A stretch of 64,000 nt of DNA from JAAYEA01 sp012689325 (GCA_036841525.1 DAITVZ010000004.1:1-64000); one strand, 5' to 3'. Positions 8,436 to 16,269 are shown, numbered from the stretch's first letter. Made by a program: numbers and translations. Notes: generated by a model from the sequence alone, not told the origin.

Positions 8436-10295
8436 ATGATCGTGCGTAAAGGATCTACTCGGGGAAAGACCTGGCATGCGTCGTTTGGGGTGCTCCTCGC
8501 CTTGGTGGTTCTGCTGCCGCTGCTGTTGCCCATGTCCGCCACCGCGGAGGTGCAGGATGTTGGGCCGTGGCGCGGCGAGTACTATGACAACGCCAGTCTC
8601 GCGGGCGCGCCCAAGGTGGTGCGCACCGACCAGGTCATCAGTTTTGACTGGGGGCTGGCTGCGCCCGACGTAGCGCTTCCCAACGAGCATTTCTCCGTCC
8701 GCTGGACCGCTTTCATCCCCTATGCCGCGGGCACCTACAATTTCCGGACCTACACCGACGACGGCGTGCGCCTGTGGATAGACGAAAAGCTCGTCCTGGA
8801 TCAGTGGCACGTCCAGGCCGCGTCCCCCTACGATGCCCAGATCAGCTTGGCCGAGGGCCATCACTATATCCGCATGGAGTATTACGATCATAGCGACCGC
8901 GCCATTGCCAAGTTGACCTGGGAGCTGGTGGGGGCGTCGCAGCCCACGGCGGGCGGCTGGACCGGCGAGTACTATAACAATGTCTATCTCAGCGGCACGC
9001 CCGTCTTTAGCCGCGCCGAGACCGAGGTCAATTTCGATTGGGGCTCCGGCTCGCCGGGCGGCGGCATCCCCACGGACAACTTTTCCGCGCGGTGGACGCG
9101 CGTGCAGAGCTTTGCCGCGGGGAATTATACCTTCTCTCTCGCCACCGACGACGGGGCGCGGGTCTGGCTGGATAGCCAGATCATCTTTGACCGCTGGTTC
9201 GACCAGTCGGCCAGCACCCAGTCCAAGACGGTCTATGTCGCGCAGGGCCAGCACAGCTTGCGCGTCGAGTACTTTGAGCGGACCGGCACGGCCAAGGCCA
9301 AATTCTGGTGGCAGGGCAGCGCCCCCGCGCCCACCACGCCCGTGCCCCCGCCGCCGCCCGCTGGCGCCACCGAGGTGGTCGTGGATAACCTCAGCGCTGG
9401 GTTCAAAAAGGGCGGCGTCGCCGCGAACTGGCACGCAGCCAACCTGGGCTATGGCGGGCACACCTTCTGGACCTACAACAGCGTCTACCAGGTCTTCAAC
9501 TATGCCACCTGGACGCCCAACCTCCCCGGCGCGGGCTATTACGACGTCTCTATCTATGTGCCGCGCAACTATGCCGACACGCGCAGCGCCCGCTACCGCG
9601 TCTTTCACAACGGCCAGCGCCACGACGTCTGGATCGCGCAATCGCTCTACTTTGACAAGTGGGTCAAGCTAGGCCAGTTCTACTTTAGCGGTCAGGGCGG
9701 CGAGTACGTCTATCTCTCGGACAACACCCACGAGACCTACGCCTCGCGGCGGCTCGCCTTTGACGCCATCAAGTTCGTGCGCGCCGGCGCGCCGTCGCCA
9801 GCGGCGCCCACGCCCGCGCCGACGCCGTCCACCTATGGCTGCGCCATCACGCCGCAGGCGGGCTTTGGCGCCATATGGACCAACAACTCGACGGTGCGTA
9901 GCCGGCTGGGCTGCGCGCTCGAGCCCGAAAAGAGCATCCAGGCCGCCGAGCAGAACTTGCAGTACGGCATCATGTTCTGGCGCTCGGACAACAAGCTGAT
10001 CTATGCGCTCTATAACAACGGCGTCTGGCAGGCCGTGCAGGACGTGTGGAAAGAGGGCGACCCCGCCTCCGATCCGGGCATGGTCCCGCCGTGGGGCTAT
10101 TATCAGCCCATCCGGGGCTTTGGCAAGGTCTGGCGTGACGAGTCCGGCGTCCGCGCGCGCCTGGGCTGGGCCACCGACCAGGAGCGCGGCTTTTCCGCCG
10201 CCGTGGAGCCCTTCGAGCGCGGCACCATGATCTGGAGCGACAAGCTGGGCACCTTCGTCCTCTACCAGGACGGCACCTGGCAGCGCTTCAACTAG
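8436..10295 (+). CDS. Secreted carbohydrate-binding protein: two PA14 domains, golvesin-like domain, C-terminal repeat
   Basis: A signal peptide covers residues 1 to about 38. Two PA14-type beta-barrels follow at about 45-170 and 175-300. Each has the signature WxGEYYxN, FSxRWT and a TDDGxRxW motif, the last usually forming part of the calcium/sugar site. After a Pro-rich linker comes a golvesin C-terminal-like beta-sandwich (about 315-460, motif GYYDVSIYVPRNY and LAFDAIKFVRAG). Two related C-terminal units (about 475-619) share a FGxxW...VRxRLGxA pattern. No catalytic domain is recognised. The protein probably binds polysaccharide or cell-surface glycan outside the cell. ATG 8436 is fixed by AAGGAGG and the signal peptide that follows. 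It has its own strong promoter and structured leader. Confidence 0.8.
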   Translation: MIVRKGSTRGKTWHASFGVLLALVVLLPLLLPMSATAEVQDVGPWRGEYYDNASLAGAPKVVRTDQVISFDWGLAAPDVALPNEHFSVRWTAFIPYAAGTYNFRTYTDDGVRLWIDEKLVLDQWHVQAASPYDAQISLAEGHHYIRMEYYDHSDRAIAKLTWELVGASQPTAGGWTGEYYNNVYLSGTPVFSRAETEVNFDWGSGSPGGGIPTDNFSARWTRVQSFAAGNYTFSLATDDGARVWLDSQIIFDRWFDQSASTQSKTVYVAQGQHSLRVEYFERTGTAKAKFWWQGSAPAPTTPVPPPPPAGATEVVVDNLSAGFKKGGVAANWHAANLGYGGHTFWTYNSVYQVFNYATWTPNLPGAGYYDVSIYVPRNYADTRSARYRVFHNGQRHDVWIAQSLYFDKWVKLGQFYFSGQGGEYVYLSDNTHETYASRRLAFDAIKFVRAGAPSPAAPTPAPTPSTYGCAITPQAGFGAIWTNNSTVRSRLGCALEPEKSIQAAEQNLQYGIMFWRSDNKLIYALYNNGVWQAVQDVWKEGDPASDPGMVPPWGYYQPIRGFGKVWRDESGVRARLGWATDQERGFSAAVEPFERGTMIWSDKLGTFVLYQDGTWQRFN

Positions 10296-10305
10296 CGAAA
10301 AACCA

Positions 10306-10340
10306 GAAGGCTCCGGGTTCTGATCGAGCTCGGAGCCTTC
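10306..10340. terminator. Hairpin, probable terminator
   Basis: A 10-base stem (10306-10315 with 10331-10340) lies 10 bases after the PA14 gene. Rightward there is no T-run; leftward it is followed by GGTTTTT, so its direction of action is uncertain. Confidence 0.45.
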
Positions 10341-10357
10341 GCCCTATGGAGCCATGC

Positions 10358-11053
10358 ATGAACAAACGATCTCGTTTCAGCCTTCCCTGGTTGGGTTTGG
10401 CGGTCCTGGCCGCGGCGCTGGCGTTGGGCGGGCTGGCCTGCACCTGCGCCGGCGGGCGGCGCACGCCAACGCCCACACCGCCCATGCCCACCGCCAAGCC
10501 GCTGGCCACCGCCACCCGGGTGCCTCCCACGCTCGCGCCCACCAAGCAGGCGGCGCCAACCCAAACCGTGCCCCAACCCACGGCCGCGCCCAAGACCCCG
10601 GAGACCCTGACCCTGCGAGACCCCAAGCTGGAGGACGTGCCGGGGCTCTTTGAGGACCTGGACGTCGGCGCCAAGTTCGAGTTGGTCCTGACCGAAGACT
10701 ATGTGACCCAGCAGGCGCTGGCCTATCTGGATAGCGCTACCGACCTGCCGATGGAGATTCAGGACGTCGCGGTCAAGTTCGACGACGAGATCGTCACCAT
10801 CAACGCGCTGATCCCGCTGGGGTTCCTGCGCGTGGACGTGCAGGCCCGCGGGCGTTGGTGGGCGAAGGATTGCCAGTTCCAGGCGGAGATCATCGATCTC
10901 AAGATCGGCGGCGGGGCCGCCCCGGCCTCGTTGCGCGAGCAGATCGAGCCGTGGCTCATCGACGGGCTCAAGGCCAGCACCTCGCTTCCCGCCTGCTTCA
11001 CCGAGGTAGCCATCGGGGATGGCGAGCTGACGGTGCGAGGGTACAAGAAATAG
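10358..11053 (+). CDS. Small lipoprotein of unknown function with Thr/Pro-rich spacer
   Basis: This 231-residue protein has a signal peptide ending in lipobox LGGLAC. A Pro/Thr-rich tether of about 55 residues is followed by a compact domain of about 140 residues that starts LVLTEDYVTQQALAYL and has alternating strands (VTINALIPLGFLRVDVQARG). The domain is faintly reminiscent of DUF2140/LmeA-like lipid-binding folds, but this is only an impression. ATG 10358 is chosen over 10346 because GGAG lies 6 bases upstream. It follows the PA14 gene by about 60 bases with a hairpin between. It is exported and membrane-tethered; no partner is evident. Confidence 0.7.
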   Translation: MNKRSRFSLPWLGLAVLAAALALGGLACTCAGGRRTPTPTPPMPTAKPLATATRVPPTLAPTKQAAPTQTVPQPTAAPKTPETLTLRDPKLEDVPGLFEDLDVGAKFELVLTEDYVTQQALAYLDSATDLPMEIQDVAVKFDDEIVTINALIPLGFLRVDVQARGRWWAKDCQFQAEIIDLKIGGGAAPASLREQIEPWLIDGLKASTSLPACFTEVAIGDGELTVRGYKK

Positions 11054-11056
11054 GGA

Positions 11057-11824
11057 CTAGGCGGTCGCGCGCGCGGCGATGAATTCGTACGTCCGGCGCG
11101 CGACCAGCTCCCACTCGCTATCCACCGTGATGCAGTGGCCCGAGTTGTGCAGGGTCACCAGTTCCTTGTCCTCGGAGCCCACTCCCGCATAGGCCATCTG
11201 CCCGCAGCGCGGGTCGATGGCCGCATCCCTGGTGCTATGCCAGATCAGCACCGGCTGGTGGACCTCCCGCAGCGACCGCCGCACGATCCGCTGTAGCTTG
11301 AGCACCTCGTGCGCTGCCCATGTGGGGTTGTTCTCATAGCTCCACAGCCGCTTGACGGCTTCCGGGTCAGTCAGATCGCCGTCCGCATTCGCGCCCTTGC
11401 CCCAAAAGTGGATCGCATGCTTGAGCACGGGGGTCAAGTGGATGAGCTTGTCGCTGGCGATCAAGGCTGGCGAGTAGAGGATCAGGCCAGCGATCTCGCG
11501 GTGGTGGGCGCCCAGGTAGAGCGTGATCAGCGCCCCCAACGACAGCCCTCCCACGAAAACCTGCGAGCATCTCGCTTGCAGCTCGGCCAGGGCGCGCGCT
11601 GCATCATCCGTCCAGTCCCGCCAGGAGCAGCGGTTCAGGTCGGCCGGATCGGTGCCATGCCCGGCCAGAAGCGGCGCGGCCACGGTCAGGCCCTGGCCCG
11701 CCAGGTATTCGCCCACCAGGCGCATCTCGGGCGGCGATCCGGTGTAGCCGTGAATCAATAAGCAGCCCGTTTTGCCGCCCGGAAGAAAAAAGGGACGGGG
11801 ATCCAAATGCGGATAGCGCGTCAT
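11057..11824 (-). CDS. Alpha/beta-hydrolase, carboxylesterase / monoacylglycerol lipase type
   Basis: A cytoplasmic esterase of 255 residues. The oxyanion region is LLIHGYTGSP, the nucleophile elbow is GGLSLG, the acid is in WHSTRDAAID and the base is in NSGHCIT, giving a complete Ser-Asp-His triad in the usual order. Length and motifs fit the Est30-like carboxylesterase family, which hydrolyses short and medium acyl esters. ATG 11824 is chosen because GGGAGG lies 6 bases upstream; the open frame continues further but into the promoter region. Its 3' end converges on the lipoprotein gene with only 3 bases between. Confidence 0.88.
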   Translation of the reverse strand: MTRYPHLDPRPFFLPGGKTGCLLIHGYTGSPPEMRLVGEYLAGQGLTVAAPLLAGHGTDPADLNRCSWRDWTDDAARALAELQARCSQVFVGGLSLGALITLYLGAHHREIAGLILYSPALIASDKLIHLTPVLKHAIHFWGKGANADGDLTDPEAVKRLWSYENNPTWAAHEVLKLQRIVRRSLREVHQPVLIWHSTRDAAIDPRCGQMAYAGVGSEDKELVTLHNSGHCITVDSEWELVARRTYEFIAARATA

Positions 11825-11849
11825 CTCGCACCTCCCTCTCCTGAGCTGC

Positions 11850-11877
11850 ATTGTACCCTTGCGGCGACGTGCGGCAA
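11850..11877 (-). promoter_or_regulatory. Promoter for the esterase gene
   Basis: On the minus strand TTGCCG (11877-11872) and TACAAT (11855-11850) are 16 bases apart, just upstream of the ribosome-binding site. Confidence 0.55.
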
Positions 11878-12021
11878 GTCTCGCTTGCTCAATTGGCGCG
11901 CAGAGGTTAAAAAGATCGTAGCAGTTGCTTGAGATGGCCACTAATAAGCGCCGCACCGGCGGCTCGGATACACCGCTGGTAGTGCCATGCTTAAAAATAC
12001 GAAAACTGGGATGAAAACCCC

Positions 12022-12049
12022 TTGACATCCGGGCTTGTCTGTGTATAAT
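12022..12049 (+). promoter_or_regulatory. Consensus sigma-70 promoter for a non-coding RNA
   Basis: TTGACA (12022-12027) and TATAAT (12044-12049) are both perfect consensus hexamers with a 16-base spacer. No protein start with a ribosome-binding site follows within the next 450 bases. The 144 bases before it, back to 11878, hold nothing I recognise. Confidence 0.85.
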
Positions 12050-12055
12050 GATGGC

Positions 12056-12507
12056 TAGAAGAGGTCCTGAGGAGCTAAAGCAAACCTTAGGCGAGAGCAC
12101 CCTAAAAAGCTGAATATCGCGACTAGAGAGAAGCTCACAGAGAAGGTTTATGCGTAAGCTAGTGGAAAGGTTTCAAAAAGCCAGAAAGCTAGCGATCCAG
12201 AGTGGGGAACCGCAAGGTTCACTCGAGCTGTGGTGAACCAGGGAGTAGTAACCGAGCGAAGGCCTGGGGTCGAAAGCTGGCAAGCGGTAAGTTGGACTGT
12301 GAGATGACTCGATAGACCAGCCAGGAGCAAAATCCCTGGGTGGGATGCAAAGCCAGACCCGAAAAGGGCGATGGCGAGCATGGACGATAGGCAGCAAGGC
12401 CGGGAAACTGGCGGGGGCGCTGGAACCAAGGTAAGAGCAGAGGTTACTTGGGGCCTCTTCGCGTATACGGAATAAAAAGGAGCGCCGTGCAAGCGGCGCT
12501 CCTTTTT
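12056..12507 (+). ncRNA. Unidentified structured RNA, about 450 nt
   Basis: The region is purine-rich and lies between a consensus promoter and a 14-base-stem terminator. It has no credible coding frame. The 5' end (12058-12066) can pair over 9 bases with the 3' end (12452-12460), closing the molecule as in large structured RNAs. Further helices: GAACC-GCAA-GGTTC (12207-12220), competing with GGTTCAC/GTGAACC (12216-12239); CCAGG/CCTGG (12321-12325 with 12335-12339); a two-part stem GCCA/TGGC plus CCC/GGG around a GAAAA loop (12352-12375); and CCAAG-TAA/TTACTTGG (12426-12451). I do not find the universal RNase P core GAGGAAAGUCC, a tmRNA CCA end or tag, the SRP GGAAGGAAGCAG motif, or a group II domain V. 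A HEARO/omega-RNA-like element is conceivable, but no IscB-type gene is nearby. Confidence 0.75.
12474..12507. terminator. Strong bidirectional intrinsic terminator
   Basis: A-run, GGAGCGCCG stem, loop TGCAAG, CGGCGCTCC, T-run: a perfect 14-base stem. It ends the RNA rightward and hpt (stop at 12511) leftward. Confidence 0.92.
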
Positions 12508-12510
12508 CGT

Positions 12511-13107
12511 CTAGTTCGGCGTTGCCGGTGGGGGCGCATAGACCTCGGGCTTGAGCACGCCGATAAAGGGCAGATTGCGGTATCTCTGCTTGTAATCCAG
12601 CCCATAGCCCACCACAAAATGATCCTCGATCTGAAAGCCGCGAAAGGCGATGGGCAGGTCGATGAGGCGAAAGCTCTGCTTGTCCAAGAGGGCGCACACC
12701 TTCAGGCTGGCCGGGTGGCGCGTGCGCAGGATGTTGAGGATGTAACTCAAGGTGAAGCCAGTGTCGATAATATCCTCGACAAAGAGGACGTGGCGCCCCT
12801 CGATCGGCTCCTCCAGGTCCTTGATCAACCGCACCACCCCGCGTGTGCGCTCGGAAGGGCCATAGCGCGAGATGGACATGAAATCCACCGAGGCCGGGAT
12901 GGTGATGGCCCGCGCCAGGTCAGCCACGAAAAAGATGACGCCGCGCAGCACGCCGATGATCAGCAGGTCCTTGCCCTGGTAAGCCTCCGAGATCTCGGCG
13001 CCCAACTCGACGACCCGCTGCTGAATCTGCTCCGGGGTGAGCAGCACGTGCGCGATATCTCGCAGCAACTCGGGCGGGCCCAGGGCATCAATCGGGGTCT
13101 TGGCCAT
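12511..13107 (-). CDS. hpt: Hypoxanthine(-guanine) phosphoribosyltransferase
   Basis: This is a purine-salvage enzyme that joins hypoxanthine or guanine to PRPP to give IMP or GMP. It has 198 residues, slightly longer than the usual about 180. The PRPP-binding motif is VLFVEDIIDTGFTL and the N-terminal loop is IIGVLRGVIFFVADL. The C-terminal FVVGYGLDYKQRYRNLPFIG is characteristic of HPRT. ATG 13107 is chosen because homology starts soon after; it lies inside the last codons of the upstream gene (20-base overlap), with GGAGG about 11 bases upstream. It is the last gene of a three-gene leftward operon ending at the shared terminator. Confidence 0.93.
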   Translation of the reverse strand: MAKTPIDALGPPELLRDIAHVLLTPEQIQQRVVELGAEISEAYQGKDLLIIGVLRGVIFFVADLARAITIPASVDFMSISRYGPSERTRGVVRLIKDLEEPIEGRHVLFVEDIIDTGFTLSYILNILRTRHPASLKVCALLDKQSFRLIDLPIAFRGFQIEDHFVVGYGLDYKQRYRNLPFIGVLKPEVYAPPPATPN

Positions 13108-13486
13108 TGTTCTTGATCGCCTCCTCGCCCACCAGATCGTCCTCGCGGCCCTGCAGACCGTATTTGACCAGCAACTCGCCAAAGGCCCGCCGGTTCACCA
13201 GCTTGAGCTGGACCTCCGGGTACAGTTCGCGGAGCCGCCGAATCTTGCGGTGTTTTCTGGTGATGAGCTTTTGGCGCAACGTGGTCAGCTCGATATAGAG
13301 GTTATACTCCGGGAGGTAGAAATCGGGGCTGAAAGACTCGACCACCTCGCCCGCCTCGTCCCACCGGAGCGGAAAGGTGGTCGGCTCGTATTGCCACCCG
13401 ATCTGGTAAAAGTCCAGAATGTGGCTGAACTCTTCCTCGCTGGGGTGCGCAAAAGCCTTGGCTTGTTTCACTTCAGGATTGTTCAT
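13088..13486 (-). CDS. Uncharacterised 132-residue protein, possible PD-(D/E)XK-like nuclease fold
   Basis: I do not recognise a named family. The centre reads FSPDFYLPEYNLYIELTT, where an Asp followed about 10 residues later by Glu-x-Thr is reminiscent of the D...ExK core of PD-(D/E)XK nucleases, with a basic helix (RQKLITRKHRKIRRL) after it. It overlaps the upstream kinase-like gene by 4 bases (ATGA) and the downstream hpt by 20 bases, so it is translated in a coupled operon. It is probably a small cytoplasmic protein; the nuclease assignment is a guess from motif spacing. Confidence 0.7.
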   Translation of the reverse strand: MNNPEVKQAKAFAHPSEEEFSHILDFYQIGWQYEPTTFPLRWDEAGEVVESFSPDFYLPEYNLYIELTTLRQKLITRKHRKIRRLRELYPEVQLKLVNRRAFGELLVKYGLQGREDDLVGEEAIKNNGQDPD

Positions 13487-14052
13487 GCTCTAGTCCGAAC
13501 GGCATGCAGGATCAAATCGACGGCCCAATCCAGCTCTTTCGCGCTGGCATTGATCACAAGGTCATAGAGCTGCGGGCTCAGCCAATCCGCGCCATAGAGC
13601 CTGCGCAAATAGCCGGCGCGGCTGCGGTCGCTGGCCGCCAGGCGATTGAGCGCCGAGGCTTCGTCGATGCCTTGCTCCGACATCAGCCGCCACACGCGCA
13701 GCTCCGGCGGGGCGACGATCTTGATGTGCAGAGCCGGGGGATAGTTGCGCAACACCATCTGCCCGCCCCGCCCCACGATCACGGCCTGGCCCTCGCGCGC
13801 CGCCTGCCAGATGATCCCCTCCACCTTTTGGCGATAAGCGCGCTGGGAATCGGCCGAGGGCCGCAGGTCGAGCAAGTTCAGCTCGTCGATCTCGGCCAGC
13901 GCGGCCAGCGGCGCCCCCGACGAACGGGCGGCGCGATCAATGACCTCACGGCTCAACTTGCGCCAACCCAATCGCTCGCTCAACACCTGAGCGATGGCGT
14001 CGCCGCCGCTGCCCAGTTGCCTGGATAAGGTAAGAACGCGGACCTTGGGCAT
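13483..14052 (-). CDS. Cytidylate kinase-like family protein
   Basis: A P-loop kinase-like protein of 189 residues. The N-terminal motif LTLSRQLGSGGDAIAQ replaces the canonical P-loop, and VIVGRGGQMVLR with an Arg-rich lid (AASDRSRAGYLRRLYG) matches the cytidylate-kinase-like family seen next to various metabolic genes. The true phosphoryl acceptor is unknown; it is shorter than genuine Cmk (about 220). ATG 14052 is preferred over 14073 because GGGGG lies 5 bases upstream and the predicted transcription start is at about 14082. First gene of the operon with the nuclease-like gene and hpt. Confidence 0.78.
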   Translation of the reverse strand: MPKVRVLTLSRQLGSGGDAIAQVLSERLGWRKLSREVIDRAARSSGAPLAALAEIDELNLLDLRPSADSQRAYRQKVEGIIWQAAREGQAVIVGRGGQMVLRNYPPALHIKIVAPPELRVWRLMSEQGIDEASALNRLAASDRSRAGYLRRLYGADWLSPQLYDLVINASAKELDWAVDLILHAVRTRA

Positions 14053-14088
14053 GGAAACCCCCTTTGGTTCCATCCGTAGCTTGGCGCT

Positions 14089-14117
14089 ATCTTACGACAC
14101 CAGCCCCTGGCTGTCAA
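14089..14117 (-). promoter_or_regulatory. Promoter for the cytidylate-kinase-like / hpt operon
   Basis: On the minus strand TTGACA (14117-14112) and TAAGAT (14094-14089) are separated by 17 bases. Confidence 0.65.
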
Positions 14118-14140
14118 ACCGCTCGCGATCCGGCGATGCA

Positions 14141-15505
14141 TCAATCTCGGTCAGGGTACACCGCCGGTCCACGGGTTACGGGGGCCGCCTGCAGTATCCC
14201 CCAAACAGGATCGCCCTGCATATAGTCATGGCCGCCGCAATAGTTCGATTCCTGCTCGCCGACCACCACCCGCCCATGCCCATATTCCCAGAGCAGATAT
14301 CCATCCACGCCCTGGGCCCAGGCCCGGTCCATGTCCGCAGCGATCACCTTGGCCCGCTCATCCAGGACACCCGCATGGAGCTCGTGGCAGCCAGCGTCGT
14401 AGGCGATCGCGTGGATCTCGCCGATGAGCACGGGCTTGTCCAACTCGTGCGCGACCCGGATCTCGCCCTCCAGCCAGAGGTCAGCGGCTTTGTGGATGCT
14501 CACGACGTCGATATCCGGCAGCGCATGCAGTTGGCGATAGTGCTCCTCGGTGGGATCGATGCGGATCGTGCCCGTGGTCACCAGATGGCAGGGCGCCAGC
14601 GCCTTGATCTCTTTGGATACCGTCTCGGCCCAGGCCACCATATGAGCCGGGCAGGTGCCCAAGGTGTCGCCGGAGCAGTTCGGCTCGTTCATCAGCTCCC
14701 ACATCATGATCTCCGGCCGGTCATGGAAGCGCGCCACCGCCTTTTGCACGTGCGGCAGGTATTCCCGGGTGTAGTGCTCGGAGCTGAACCACCAGGAGCC
14801 CTTATCAAAGTAATAGTTGACCAGGGTGACCACGAAACGGATGTGGTATTCGCGCCCCAGGTCAAAGAGGCGCTCGGCGCGGTCCTGGTTGTGTTGGGGA
14901 AACAGCCACACGCGCAGGGCGGTGGCGCCCGATTCGGCCAGGTAGGCCACCACCGCGGGCACCTGCTCCTCGGGGAAATAGTCCTCCAGCAGGTAAGAGA
15001 CGTTGGCGCCCACAAAGGTGAAGGGCTGCCCATCCAGCACGAGTTGTTCCCCGGCGCGGCCCACGAACCCCGCGCAGACCCCCGGCTCCTGCCCCGCCGA
15101 GAGCGCGGGCGCAAGGGAAGGCAGCGGCGTCGCGGTGGGCAGGGCGGGCGTGTTCGGCGGTGGCGTCACGGTGGGCGTTGGGGCGGGCAGGGTGGCGGTC
15201 GGCGCGCGATTCGCCTGCACATCAGGCAGGAAGGAGCGGCGCACCAGCAACTCGGTGTAGGTCACCGTATCGGGGAGCGGCTCCGAGACCGAGGGCAGAA
15301 AGTAACTCCAGGCGCGCGACGGGGTCGCCGTCATCGCATCAGCAGGTTCGAGCGGGCGCGAGGCGCGAGAGGGCAGCCACATGGTTAACAGGAACCAGAT
15401 GATCAGCGCCCATGCCGCGATCCGGCACAAGATGAATTGGCACAGATTGGCCAAAATGTCCCCCCGATGCTCCTCCGCCGGCCGATTGCGGGCAAAGAGG
15501 CTCAA
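14141..15505 (-). CDS. Membrane-anchored GH5-like glycoside hydrolase (endo-beta-mannanase/glucanase type)
   Basis: This 454-residue protein has a short cytoplasmic N-terminus, one membrane segment (about 20-45) and a Pro/Thr-rich spacer to about residue 125. A TIM-barrel follows: GANVSYLLEDYF, then acid/base Glu in ELMNEPNCSG (about residue 274) and nucleophile Glu in VLIGEIHA (about 363). This arrangement fits clan GH-A, closest in look to GH5 mannanases, and the substrate is inferred to be an extracellular beta-glycan. TTG 15505 overlaps the rpiA stop as TTGA with GAGGGG just upstream, suggesting coupling. A TTG at 15454 with GGGGGG upstream is the alternative start. Confidence 0.75.
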   Translation of the reverse strand: MSLFARNRPAEEHRGDILANLCQFILCRIAAWALIIWFLLTMWLPSRASRPLEPADAMTATPSRAWSYFLPSVSEPLPDTVTYTELLVRRSFLPDVQANRAPTATLPAPTPTVTPPPNTPALPTATPLPSLAPALSAGQEPGVCAGFVGRAGEQLVLDGQPFTFVGANVSYLLEDYFPEEQVPAVVAYLAESGATALRVWLFPQHNQDRAERLFDLGREYHIRFVVTLVNYYFDKGSWWFSSEHYTREYLPHVQKAVARFHDRPEIMMWELMNEPNCSGDTLGTCPAHMVAWAETVSKEIKALAPCHLVTTGTIRIDPTEEHYRQLHALPDIDVVSIHKAADLWLEGEIRVAHELDKPVLIGEIHAIAYDAGCHELHAGVLDERAKVIAADMDRAWAQGVDGYLLWEYGHGRVVVGEQESNYCGGHDYMQGDPVWGILQAAPVTRGPAVYPDRD

Positions 15506-16224
15506 GACACCCCTCGGGCCGGCGACGCGCACCGCCCAGGGCCAGCCAGCGATCCGATCGACTTGATCCCTTCCGGCCCGCTCACGATCACCAGGTCGGC
15601 ATAGCCCAGAAAGAGGCCGTTTTCGACGACGCCAGGGATGTTGTTGATCGCCTTTTCCAGGCCCGCCAGGTCATCCGCGGGCGGCATCCGGCAATCCAGG
15701 ATATAGTTGCCCTCGTCGGTGACGTACGGCTGGCCCGCGGCCAGGCGGAGCTGCGGCTCCAGCCCCAAGGCGATCAGGTCGCTCTGGCACAGGTTCCACC
15801 CAAAGGGGATGACTTCCACTGGCAACAGGAAATGATGGCCCAGATAGCCCACCAGCTTGGCGGGGTCCACGACGATGATCTCGCGACGGCTGGCGCGGGC
15901 CACGATCTTTTCCCGCAGCAGGCAGCCCCCGCCGCCCTTGATCAGGTTGCGCTGCGGATCGACCTCGTCTGCGCCGTCGATGGTCAGGTCGATGCAGGGG
16001 CGGTCTTGCAGGTTGGTCAGGGGGATGTTCCATTCCCGCGCCAGCTTGGCGGTCTGCGAGGAGGTGGGGATTCCCACGATATCCTTCAGCTTGCCCTCGC
16101 GCAAGAGCTGCCCGATCCGAATCACGGCATAGGCCGCCGTCGAGCCGCTGCCGAGCCCCAAGACCATGCCGTCCCGGCAGAACTCGGCCGCTTTTTCGCC
16201 AGCAATCTGCTTATAGTTCGTCAC
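15502..16224 (-). CDS. rpiA: Ribose-5-phosphate isomerase A
   Basis: Interconverts ribose-5-phosphate and ribulose-5-phosphate in the pentose phosphate pathway; cytoplasmic. It has 240 residues (family about 220-230). Motifs are GLGSGSTAAYA (phosphate loop), DLTIDGADEVD with the catalytic Asp pair, and LIKGGGGCLLREKIVA. The start is GTG 16224 with AAGGAG about 11 bases upstream. The end overlaps the GH5-like gene by 4 bases, an odd pairing of central metabolism with a secreted glycosidase. Confidence 0.95.
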   Translation of the reverse strand: MTNYKQIAGEKAAEFCRDGMVLGLGSGSTAAYAVIRIGQLLREGKLKDIVGIPTSSQTAKLAREWNIPLTNLQDRPCIDLTIDGADEVDPQRNLIKGGGGCLLREKIVARASRREIIVVDPAKLVGYLGHHFLLPVEVIPFGWNLCQSDLIALGLEPQLRLAAGQPYVTDEGNYILDCRMPPADDLAGLEKAINNIPGVVENGLFLGYADLVIVSGPEGIKSIGSLAGPGRCASPARGVS

Positions 16225-16269
16225 TCTGTCGCCTGCTCCTTGGTTGATGCAGCCTATCAGGCCAGCCCC

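Noticed and set aside
12056..12507. RNase P RNA, tmRNA, SRP RNA or group II intron identity for the orphan RNA
   Set aside because: The near-universal core GAGGAAAGUCC, a CCA-ended tRNA-like domain, the GGAAGGAAGCAG loop and a domain V hairpin were each looked for and not found. A search tool would be needed to exclude divergent members.
12148..12697. Open frames on the minus strand across the 12.0-12.5 kb RNA region, up to about 170 codons, one running into hpt
   Set aside because: They oppose a consensus promoter and terminator, have no ribosome-binding site or recognisable domain, and their composition (Ser/Pro/Leu-rich) is what the complement of a purine-rich RNA gives.
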